DNA from: an uncultured Burkholderiales bacterium
Lineage (GTDB): Bacteria; Pseudomonadota; Gammaproteobacteria; Burkholderiales; Burkholderiaceae_C
Assembly: GCA_903887655.1 (NCBI GenBank)
Contig: CAISQQ010000475.1
Span: forward strand, 1-7,248
DNA: 7,248 nucleotides
Reading direction: 5' to 3'
Under the pieces are notes generated by a model. The model saw only the letters and a program-made list of their open reading frames with translations, was not told the origin of the DNA and did not search any database. Positions 1 to 5,751 of the stretch are shown piece after piece (within the stretch, counting starts at the first letter, position 1; the number at the start of each line of letters is the position of its first letter). The translations under genes were made by a program, and so were the position numbers.

Positions 1-24
1 GAAAAGCCGAGACTTTTCAGGCAT

Positions 25-55
25 AAAAAAAGCCAAGAATATCAAATTCTTGGCT
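25..55 (-). terminator. Rho-independent terminator of the exbD-tonB-receptor-exbB operon
   Basis: A perfect 10-bp inverted repeat (AGCCAAGAAT at 31-40, ATTCTTGGCT at 46-55) encloses a 5-nt loop. Read on the minus strand, the stem is followed by seven T residues (31 down to 25). It begins 23 nt after the exbB stop codon and is the only clear intrinsic terminator on this strand in the left half, so it probably ends the whole operon. The plus strand has no T-tract after the stem, so the signal is one-directional. Confidence 0.9.
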
Positions 56-78
56 GATCATGTTAAATCTACTCAACC

Positions 79-639
79 TTAGAGTCTCAAAATTAACATT
101 TTCAAATGCTCGCCAATACGCTCATTGCGATCACTCAAGTAATTAAAAGCAAACAGACCAACCAAAGCAATTGAAATCCCTAAGGCTGTCGCATACAAAG
201 CCGTGCCAATCCCTGCACTGACACCGGCGGGGTCAGACATGCCAGACTTTGAGAGCGCCAAGAAGGTATCGACAATCCCAAATATCGTTCCCAGTAACCC
301 CATCAAAGGTGCAGCAGTCACGATCGTATCCAAAACCCATAACCGCGCACTCAATTCATCTTTGGCATGAATAAATGCCGCGTCTGCACGGTCTTGCTGC
401 ACTGATGGCGCATAATTTTTATTTTTATCGTCTATGAGCTTTTGAACCATCTCCGACACCACATCAGAGCCCAACAGTGTACTGATTGGGGTCTGAGTGG
501 AATCAAAGCTGGTCATGATGAGTTTTGCACGTCGCAAATTCATACCCGAAAAAATAATTCTCTCGATACTCACCACAATCGCGATGATGGCCGACAAAAT
601 CATCAATCCAAAAGAAGCTTGGTGCAAAAATTCAGTCAT
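79..639 (-). CDS. exbB: ExbB-like MotA/TolQ/ExbB-family proton channel subunit
   Basis: A 186-residue inner-membrane protein that would form the proton channel with ExbD and pass proton-motive force to TonB. Three hydrophobic segments are visible, at about residues 8-30, 104-128 and 141-168, in the usual ExbB order. A cytoplasmic loop lies between the first two. The family signature APLMGLLGTIFGIVDTF (about 110-126) holds Thr118, matching E. coli ExbB Thr148, and the third segment holds Thr151, matching Thr181. The acidic residue I expect five positions before that (E. coli Glu176) appears to be Thr146 (codon 202-204). At 186 residues it is shorter than E. coli ExbB (about 244), as is common in two-gene Exb systems. 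ATG at 639 lies 7 nt after the receptor stop; the ribosome site is weak (AAGT), so coupled translation is likely. The gene is last in the operon and separated from exbD. Family is certain; the exact ExbB rather than TolQ role rests on the neighbouring tonB and exbD. Confidence 0.92.
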   Translation of the reverse strand: MTEFLHQASFGLMILSAIIAIVVSIERIIFSGMNLRRAKLIMTSFDSTQTPISTLLGSDVVSEMVQKLIDDKNKNYAPSVQQDRADAAFIHAKDELSARLWVLDTIVTAAPLMGLLGTIFGIVDTFLALSKSGMSDPAGVSAGIGTALYATALGISIALVGLFAFNYLSDRNERIGEHLKMLILRL

Positions 640-646
640 GATTTAC

Positions 647-3037
647 TTAAAATTCTGAGCTAAAGGTCATGCTGACAAAACGTGGAGCACTCACATAATA
701 TGTGGGTATACCGCCGCCTGGCGCGCTGGTGTTGACTGTTGTGGTGATGCTGGAGCCACTACCTGAGTTAGCCAACAAATACTTGGCATTGAAGATATTG
801 GACATATTCAAGCGAACTGTAGGCTGCTTAAAGAATGTACCAGAATCAAAGCGATAACCAGCATTGAAATCAAACACGGTGAAAGCATCCAAGTACTCAT
901 CATTGACGAGCGTGGTGTAGCGCTTGCCAGTGTATTTACCATTCAAAGCAGCCATGAATGGTCCACTGCTGTACTGCATAGATGCGCCATACATCCACAA
1001 TGGTGTATCAGGAAATGCAGATCCAGCAGTCGGTAGCGTTGTTGAGACTGAGGCTTGGAAATTATTCAAGATCGTGCTTCTGGTGTAGGTCGCCGATCCA
1101 AATACACTCCAGCCATTGACGGGCTTGCTGCCCAATTGCATCTCAAGACCTTTAACTCTGGAGTCACCCACGTTGTAGTCGGTGTAAGAGTTGGTGTCAG
1201 GGTTGTAGCTTTGCGCAATTCGATTCTTAAATTCGACATCAAACAAAGCCACCGAGCCTTTGACTGCGTCGGTATTGAAACGCATACCTGCTTCATAGGA
1301 CGTGGATGTCTCAGGCTGGACAGTGGGCGTGAGCAATTTGTAGCCCGTTAGAGCACCATTTACAAATGAGCCACCAGACACCAGACCTGACAAAACAAAG
1401 TTGGCCGGGTCTTTTTGGTTTTGGGACATATTGCCATAGATCTGCAAGTCATCGTTGACTTTGTATTTGGCACCCAAGGAAGCCAATGGCTTGCTGTAAG
1501 TGGTCGAGATGCCATAGTTTGCGCCCATCCCTGAACCACTTGAAGCGTAGTTGGTGAAGTCACGCTTCAAAGAATTGAGGCGCACGCCTGGAACAATATC
1601 AAGCTTACCAATGGAGATGGTGTCAGTCACAAATGCAGAATAGGCCGTGTTTTGTGTCAAATAGTTACGGCCTTGGTACAAGCTGCCGTCATTGTATTTG
1701 ATCAAATTGGTGGCCAACCAAATATCGCCAATACCACCATTGTTATCTACAGTTGTCGCTGGTTGTGTTTGACGATGGTTGGCTTGCTCAATCCAAAGAC
1801 CTGCCAAAATCTTTTGGCTTTCCAGTGTGTAATTGGCTTTGAAGGTGATGCCAGGACGCTTGGTTTCTGTAACGCTACCACGGTAGACGCCAACGGTGTC
1901 GGTGAGCTTGCCGTTGCCATTGATATCAGCAATGCCGCCGTGGATACCTGTGGTGCCTTCAGCCAACGTGGTTTGCAAATTGCCACCAGTGCCATAGCCA
2001 TACCAATAATAGGGTTCAGCACTGAGCGTCAACTTGTCGTCGATTCGCGTTTGCAAGCGCGAAGTGAAGAGGTAGTTCACAAAGGGGTTTAAAGAATAAC
2101 CGTAATACACATTGGTCGCCCTGACACCTGTCGCAGTTGCACTGCTGGTTCCGAAGTTGGCCGTCGTGTTCTCAGCTCCTGCTGCCAAGTGTTGTGGGAC
2201 ATTGCCAGAATAATCCAGGCTTGGATTTTGTGCAAATTCAGCCTTCGTGAGTGTTAAGTAGTTATTGTTGAGCTGATAGTTGTAGAGCAAATTCGTCGTG
2301 AGAGAGGTGTCGTCTGTGAGCTTCCACTCAAAACCCGTGTCCACGTGAGACTTGTTACCCTGACCAAAACCTTTGAACTTATTCACCGTTGCATTGGAGT
2401 AGGAAACATAGGCCTTAAAGGGATGCTCTTTACCAATCACGCCTGTATCCACGCGCAAGTATGTTCTTTTGAACGACAAGTCACCCAAAGTCTCAGAAAT
2501 TCTTCCGCCAAAGTTATCTTTGGGTGAACAACTCACCATACCCACGTTGCCGCCGGATGCGCCCACGTGAGGAGACTCTGTGTCTACAGATCCTTGCGTG
2601 ATGGAGATTTCACAAAGATTTTCTACGTCAGCGTACTCTTGGGGATAGATCGCAAAGTTGCCTGAATCATTCACGGGTGCGCCATTGATGGTGTAACCCA
2701 TCTCATCGCTATTGAAGCCACGAACACGCATATTGCCGCCAAAAATACCCGTCGAATCGTAGCTGTACGCATTAACGCCAGGCTCCAAGTTCAATAACTG
2801 GAAAGGATTGGCCGTAGGACGCTCTTTGTCAATGGCAGTTTTGGTCACCGTGCTTTTATTTTTTACACCATCTTCATCAATCAACAGGCCATTGCCGACT
2901 TGATCACCTACACCAGAAATTTTCACAGTCCCCACATTCGTTGGGGCAGTCTGCGCCCAAGATTGGGAGATACAGCCCGCTCCAATGAGCGCCAAGCTCA
3001 AAACAGAGAGTTGAAACACTTGATTCGATCTTTTCAT
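647..3037 (-). CDS. TonB-dependent outer-membrane receptor, ligand unknown
   Basis: A 796-residue outer-membrane active transporter powered by TonB. I chose ATG at 3037 because GGAG sits 5 nt upstream. The frame also allows a TTG at 3061, but nothing supports it. Residues 1-28 form a signal peptide (MKRSNQ, hydrophobic core, SQSWA then QTA). A TonB-box-like TVKISG follows at about 37-42. The plug (about 60-180) shows the MRVRGFNSDE, INGAPVNDSG and GASGGNVGMV blocks typical of the family. The rest is barrel, ending in RLNMSNIFNAKYL, a YYVSAPRFVSM segment and a terminal Phe, as expected for BAM-assembled proteins. The only two Cys of the mature protein are both in the plug (142 and 170). A DINGNGKLTD loop at 371-380 looks like a calcium-binding loop. 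Placed between tonB and exbB in one operon, it is probably the dedicated client of this TonB system. The ligand cannot be read from the sequence. Confidence 0.93.
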   Translation of the reverse strand: MKRSNQVFQLSVLSLALIGAGCISQSWAQTAPTNVGTVKISGVGDQVGNGLLIDEDGVKNKSTVTKTAIDKERPTANPFQLLNLEPGVNAYSYDSTGIFGGNMRVRGFNSDEMGYTINGAPVNDSGNFAIYPQEYADVENLCEISITQGSVDTESPHVGASGGNVGMVSCSPKDNFGGRISETLGDLSFKRTYLRVDTGVIGKEHPFKAYVSYSNATVNKFKGFGQGNKSHVDTGFEWKLTDDTSLTTNLLYNYQLNNNYLTLTKAEFAQNPSLDYSGNVPQHLAAGAENTTANFGTSSATATGVRATNVYYGYSLNPFVNYLFTSRLQTRIDDKLTLSAEPYYWYGYGTGGNLQTTLAEGTTGIHGGIADINGNGKLTDTVGVYRGSVTETKRPGITFKANYTLESQKILAGLWIEQANHRQTQPATTVDNNGGIGDIWLATNLIKYNDGSLYQGRNYLTQNTAYSAFVTDTISIGKLDIVPGVRLNSLKRDFTNYASSGSGMGANYGISTTYSKPLASLGAKYKVNDDLQIYGNMSQNQKDPANFVLSGLVSGGSFVNGALTGYKLLTPTVQPETSTSYEAGMRFNTDAVKGSVALFDVEFKNRIAQSYNPDTNSYTDYNVGDSRVKGLEMQLGSKPVNGWSVFGSATYTRSTILNNFQASVSTTLPTAGSAFPDTPLWMYGASMQYSSGPFMAALNGKYTGKRYTTLVNDEYLDAFTVFDFNAGYRFDSGTFFKQPTVRLNMSNIFNAKYLLANSGSGSSITTTVNTSAPGGGIPTYYVSAPRFVSMTFSSEF

Positions 3038-3086
3038 AAATACTCCAGAGATAATTAACAATCAAAAAAATTAACAAACACAATCA

Positions 3087-3797
3087 TTACTCAACAAGGG
3101 TGTAATTCATATTCACAGTAAATTCGTGAGAATCCTCACCCAAGAAGGCTTCCTTTGGGAACGCTGGCAAACTGGCCGTTTTGATGCTCTTGACGGCTTC
3201 TGAATCTAAGATATTGGAGTGAGAAGTGGTGAGCACACGCACTTCCATCAGTTGACCTGAACGCGAGATCAGCAAAGACAGGGTCACTGTGCCCTGCGGG
3301 CGAGATAGCCTAGCTTCTCTCGAGGAGGGGTACTTTTTGATCTTTTCCAGATAAGCTTTCAATTCACTCGCGTAGATGGCATCCACGGACGCGGTTTGTG
3401 GCTTGGGTGCTGGGGGTGTGATGACTGGTGTTTGCACGGGAACAGGTGCTGGCGCTTGGATCACCGGCTGGGGCAGCACAGGCGGTTGTGCCACGGGTTT
3501 TATTTCCTGGGTCTTTGGCGCTTCGGGTATGTCCACAGGACTTGGGGCTTTGGCCGTTGGCAATTTGAGGGGCTCTTGTTTGATCACGGGCTGAGGCTCA
3601 AACTTTTGAACGGGAAGCACCTTGGGGGGGGGTGGCACTGGCGTATCCAAGAATGCCGCCATTTCATTGATATCAGGCGGTGGGGATGGAATCGGTGCAA
3701 AGTTGATCAGCAGAAGTACGACTGCGCACACCAGCATAGCGCCCGTGTAAGAAATGGGGTCACGCTTTTCGTAAGTCCAGTTGATGACGGCGTTCAT
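3087..3797 (-). CDS. tonB: TonB energy-transducing protein
   Basis: A 236-residue periplasm-spanning protein that couples the ExbB-ExbD motor to the outer-membrane receptor. A short cytoplasmic N-terminus (1-14) is followed by one membrane anchor (about 17-34). Residues 36-133 form a Pro-rich linker with many PxP, KP and QP repeats. The C-terminal TonB domain (about 140-236) contains YLEKIKKYP, QGTVTLSLLISRSGQLMEV and the SEAVKSIKTASLPAFP block. ATG at 3797 is preferred: it lies 4 nt after the exbD stop, implying translational coupling, with only a weak GAAG-like ribosome site. The frame could also start at a TTG at 3821, inside exbD. The anchor contains no His, whereas E. coli TonB has a functionally important His20. 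An unrelated TonB-family protein is unlikely given the flanking exbD and receptor genes. Confidence 0.93.
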   Translation of the reverse strand: MNAVINWTYEKRDPISYTGAMLVCAVVLLLINFAPIPSPPPDINEMAAFLDTPVPPPPKVLPVQKFEPQPVIKQEPLKLPTAKAPSPVDIPEAPKTQEIKPVAQPPVLPQPVIQAPAPVPVQTPVITPPAPKPQTASVDAIYASELKAYLEKIKKYPSSREARLSRPQGTVTLSLLISRSGQLMEVRVLTTSHSNILDSEAVKSIKTASLPAFPKEAFLGEDSHEFTVNMNYTLVE

Positions 3798-3801
3798 GAC
3801 T

Positions 3802-4236
3802 TCATTTCTTTTTAGACGCAATGGTCATAGAGTCGATCCCATTGGATTTCAACAAATCCATCACATCGACCAACTGTTGCAGTCTCGACTGCTCGTCACC
3901 GTTGATGATGATCACCAAATTCTTTTTCACATCCTCAGGGTTCTCACCCGCTTGTGTTTTGAGTCTGATCAGTTCGGGCTGCATGGCGCCTAAATTGGGA
4001 TAGGTTTTCCCGTCCAATTGAAACTCGCCATCTTCGGCAATTCCCAAGATGACGCGCTTGGGTGGATGGTCTTCGCGCGCTTGGGACGATTGCGGCAACC
4101 GCATCTTTAATCCCAGCGCTGGAATCACATTGATACTGATCAACACAAAAAACACCAGCAAAAACATCATCACATCAATCATGGGGATGATCTCGATGCG
4201 TGTGCGTTTACGCGCTTGGGTAGGGAATCTTCGCAT
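3802..4236 (-). CDS. exbD: ExbD-like biopolymer transport subunit
   Basis: A 144-residue inner-membrane protein, first gene of the TonB operon. A basic cytoplasmic N-terminus (MRRFPTQARKRTRIE) leads into IPMIDVMMFLLVFFVLIS, the ExbD/TolR signature. Asp21 matches the essential proton-carrying Asp25 of E. coli ExbD. One membrane segment (about 20-40) is followed by a periplasmic domain containing VILGIAEDGEFQLDGK and NLVIIINGDEQSRLQQLVDVMDLLKSNGI, the usual ExbD fold pattern. The length is normal for the family. ATG at 4236 is the only sensible start; no clear Shine-Dalgarno sequence precedes it. The stop lies 4 nt before the tonB ATG. Because tonB and a receptor follow directly, ExbD is preferred over TolR. 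Confidence 0.94.
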   Translation of the reverse strand: MRRFPTQARKRTRIEIIPMIDVMMFLLVFFVLISINVIPALGLKMRLPQSSQAREDHPPKRVILGIAEDGEFQLDGKTYPNLGAMQPELIRLKTQAGENPEDVKKNLVIIINGDEQSRLQQLVDVMDLLKSNGIDSMTIASKKK

Positions 4237-4283
4237 GTCGAAAGTCTAGTAAAACCATATGACAAAACGAAGACAAAACGCCC

Positions 4284-4312
4284 TTTAAATGCACCAAATT
4301 TGTGCATAACAA
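4284..4312 (-). promoter_or_regulatory. Candidate promoter of the TonB operon with a palindromic operator in its spacer
   Basis: On the minus strand, TTGTTA (4307-4312) and TTTAAA (4284-4289) each match four of six bases of the sigma-70 -35 and -10 hexamers and are separated by 17 nt. That spacer (4290-4306) is TGCACAAATTTGGTGCA, an inverted repeat with one mismatched pair; with one more base on each side the palindrome spans 4289-4307 (8 of 9 pairs). Transcription would begin near 4277, about 40 nt before the exbD ATG. The hexamers alone are weak; the exact fit of a palindrome to the spacer is the main support. A regulator bound there would block or reshape the promoter. The half-sites resemble the NtrC consensus as I remember it, but no -24/-12 promoter is visible. 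Confidence 0.45.
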
Positions 4313-4408
4313 AGGAATTGAACATCAAAAATAGGGACTGCTTTGTACAAGCGTTCTTTTTACTGCCACAACCACGAACCCGTTGTTCTGGTGATGGTCA
4401 ACGCCGCC

Positions 4409-4576
4409 CTAACCCATCTCAAAGCTGCAAGGGTCAATATCGATCAGTGGTGCGTCGAGGCAACAGGGAGGACAGCCACAAAACCCTTGGCGAGGGTTGG
4501 ACCACCCATCCGGGTGAACCCCATGATTGATGAAGTCCATGATCACTTCAATCAACCGATCAGCGTCTGTCGCCAT
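4409..4576 (-). CDS. Hypothetical 55-residue Cys-rich small ORF, possibly a gene fragment
   Basis: I do not recognise this ORF. It runs from ATG at 4576 to TAG at 4409. An Asp-rich, weakly amphipathic start (MATDADRLIEVIMDFINHG) leads to a Cys cluster, CGCPPCC (residues 33-39), and a fifth Cys at residue 50. Codon choice looks coding-like, and the strand matches the TonB operon downstream. No good Shine-Dalgarno sequence precedes the ATG. A GAGGAG at 4631-4636 instead serves a 22-codon frame (4560-4628, one base out of register) that overlaps this start by 17 nt. After the TAG the same frame stays open for 27 more coding-like codons to a TGA at 4325. It could therefore be a true small protein coupled to a leader ORF, or remnants of a gene of about 100 codons broken by a frameshift and an amber codon. 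The same stretch can form three small hairpins, so a structured RNA is also possible. Confidence 0.3.
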   Translation of the reverse strand: MATDADRLIEVIMDFINHGVHPDGWSNPRQGFCGCPPCCLDAPLIDIDPCSFEMG

Positions 4577-4685
4577 CGATCAACTGAAAATGAACGGTAA
4601 ACCTTGAGGTCACCACCCACAACTGCATTTCTCCTCAACAAAACCATCACGGTTAATGGGATGAACAATTTTTCTAATTTTTTAA

Positions 4686-4901
4686 TTAAAATACATTGAC
4701 TAAGTTTAATAACAGGTCAACGTCAAGGTTCTTGTGATCAGTCAGGCGCATTCCATCCCGCCAACTAAGCTGCGACCCCATGCTGAAAACAAACCGGGCC
4801 AGTTGCGCCCAGCTTGATGAAATTTCATCAAAAACATCTCCTTGCGCATTAAAAATACCCCCCTTTGTCATCAAAGTTTCATCAAAACAGAGCACATTCA
4901 T
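4686..4901 (-). CDS. Hypothetical small ORF, 71 residues, function unknown
   Basis: I do not recognise this ORF. It starts at ATG 4901 (MNVLCFDETLMTKGGIFNAQ) and ends with TAA at 4686-4688. The product would be soluble, with an amphipathic centre (DEISSSWAQLARFVFSMGSQL) and an acidic, Leu-rich tail (DVDLLLNLVNVF). It is not the shadow of another gene, since nothing longer lies opposite, and base composition is richer in GC than expected for plain intergenic DNA. Against it, there is no convincing ribosome site, and the reading frame contains a perfect palindrome (4814-4831) and repeated motifs that look regulatory. It may be a real small gene, a decayed fragment, or chance in the regulatory region of the plus-strand gene at 4992. 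Confidence 0.28.
   Translation of the reverse strand: MNVLCFDETLMTKGGIFNAQGDVFDEISSSWAQLARFVFSMGSQLSWRDGMRLTDHKNLDVDLLLNLVNVF
4814..4831. promoter_or_regulatory. Perfect 18-bp palindrome, candidate operator
   Basis: TTGATGAAATTTCATCAA is an exact inverted repeat with no mismatch. Its right half recurs on the plus strand as TTTCATCAAAA at 4877-4887 (exact 11-mer match to 4823-4833), and as TCATCAAA at 4868-4875 within CTTTGTCATCAAAG. The repeats end just before a possible -10 element, CATAAT at 4904-4909, about 83 nt upstream of the plus-strand gene at 4992. The pattern suggests a regulator binding one full and one or two half sites. No named regulator is assigned, because the 8-bp gap between TTGAT and ATCAA does not fit the FNR/CRP spacing of 4. 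Confidence 0.35.
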
Positions 4902-4991
4902 AACATAATTTTTCCCGCTGAGCCCATTGCTGAAGACTCACCGAATTGAAAGCCCAAGCTCAATACCAACCCCCTCTCAAAAAGGACAGAG

Positions 4992-5621
4992 ATGAATCAT
5001 TTTTTTGAAACCCTGAGAATTCAACGCTGGGATGATCACCGTTATTATCATCACAGCCGAATCAATCAGTCATTGCATTTCATCAGTGCCATGTCCTTTT
5101 TGGTGGCCTATGTGTATCTCTTCATTGATCCCGTCATTTCTGGACTCATTGGTTGGCTCATCTCTATGGTGACTCGCCAAGCCGGCCATTTCTTCTTTGA
5201 ACCCAAGGATTACGACGTGGTCAACCAAGCCACCAATGAGCACAAAGAGTTCATCAAGGTGGGCTACAACATCAAACGCAAAATCGTATTGATGTCGATT
5301 TGGGCCGCAGTTCCTTTGGCCATTTGGCTAGAGCCCTCTGTTTTCAGCTGGGCGGTTCCTGAAGATGACCAAGACAGCTTTGTTCGCATGGTCGGCTTTT
5401 ATTGGCTTGCCTTGGGCGTTGCAGGTCTCTTATTTAGAGTAGCGCAATTGATCATTCAAGACAATTTTGTGGTCGCGTTCTCTTGGGCATTCAAGATCAT
5501 CACCGATCCATTCCATGACTTGGTTCTCTATGCCAAATCGCCTGTGTATTTGCTCAAAGGCCAGTTGATTGACCCCATGGAGCACATTCAGGTCAACAGC
5601 GCGGACGCATCTCAAGGATAA
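4992..5621 (+). CDS. Mpo1/DUF962-like multi-pass membrane protein
   Basis: A 209-residue membrane protein. Its first third carries the Mpo1/DUF962 pattern: HH (20-21), Asn25 and His29 in HHSRINQSLHF, then RQAGHFFFE (62-70) with Gly65-His66 and Glu70. Mpo1 in yeast is an iron-dependent dioxygenase that shortens 2-hydroxy fatty acids by one carbon using these His residues. Whether this bacterial relative does the same is inference. Hydrophobic segments lie at about 29-45, 47-61, 98-115 and 133-154. The C-terminal third (ITDPFHDLVLYAKSPVYLLKG) is amphipathic and less familiar. The distance between the two His motifs (about 36 residues) fits short bacterial DUF962 proteins as I remember them, rather than the yeast enzyme. 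ATG at 4992 has AGGA 5 nt upstream. It stands alone: divergent from the TonB operon, convergent with the aminotransferase gene, and followed by its own terminator. Confidence 0.6.
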   Translation: MNHFFETLRIQRWDDHRYYHHSRINQSLHFISAMSFLVAYVYLFIDPVISGLIGWLISMVTRQAGHFFFEPKDYDVVNQATNEHKEFIKVGYNIKRKIVLMSIWAAVPLAIWLEPSVFSWAVPEDDQDSFVRMVGFYWLALGVAGLLFRVAQLIIQDNFVVAFSWAFKIITDPFHDLVLYAKSPVYLLKGQLIDPMEHIQVNSADASQG

Positions 5622-5714
5622 ATAGGAATGTGCTGAAAGTTGGATGGGGGGCATGGATCATGATCACCCCACACTTTCGGCACAGTGTGGTCTACATACA
5701 GCCTCAATTTTGAC

Positions 5715-5750
5715 AGCGGTGAGTCCTTCAGGACTCACCGCTTATTTTTT
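5715..5750 (+). terminator. Strong rho-independent terminator after the Mpo1-like gene
   Basis: A perfect 12-bp stem (AGCGGTGAGTCC at 5715-5726, GGACTCACCGCT at 5731-5742) with a TTCA loop is followed on the plus strand by TATTTTTT (5743-5750). It lies 93 nt after the plus-strand stop codon and touches the stop of the convergent aminotransferase gene. Read on the minus strand, the stem is followed by GTCAAAATTG with no T-tract, so it should end plus-strand transcripts mainly. Confidence 0.9.
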
Positions 5751-5751
5751 A

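Noticed and set aside
1..18. Small inverted repeat GAAAAG/CTTTTC at the left edge
   Set aside because: Only 6 bp with no adjacent T-tract inside the window; it may belong to a neighbouring structure beyond the edge.
1652..2092. Plus-strand open frame of 146 codons inside the receptor gene
   Set aside because: Shadow of the receptor; the minus frame carries the full family pattern. The same holds for other frames overlapping the receptor.
2966..2989. LIGAGC near the receptor N-terminus as a lipoprotein signal
   Set aside because: The -3 position before Cys is Gly, not Leu, and a normal signal peptidase I site (SQSWA then QTA) follows.
3396..3815. Plus-strand open frame of 139 codons opposite tonB
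   Set aside because: It is the antisense of the Pro-rich linker, giving a Gly/Trp/Cys-rich composition with no domain, and tonB is unambiguous on the other strand.
4237..4330. Fur box or sigma-54 promoter upstream of exbD
   Set aside because: No match to the GATAATGATAATCATTATC pattern and no GG-N10-GC with proper context on the minus strand, despite an NtrC-like palindrome.
4409..4576. Methanobactin-type precursor peptide next to a TonB receptor
   Set aside because: The ORF is Cys-rich, but the leader and core do not resemble known precursors and no biosynthesis genes are in the window.
4216..4600. Two overlapping plus-strand frames (4216-4530 and 4343-4600)
   Set aside because: No ribosome site or recognisable motif, the first begins inside exbD, and the minus-strand frames in this stretch look more coding-like.
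4343..4640. Cobalamin or other known riboswitch, tmRNA or RNase P RNA in the middle region
   Set aside because: None of their conserved boxes is visible; the hairpins seen are short and unassigned.
5656..5690. GATCATGATC palindrome and CCACACT/AGTGTGG hairpin after the Mpo1-like gene
   Set aside because: Short structures without a T-tract; the strong terminator at 5715-5750 explains the region better.
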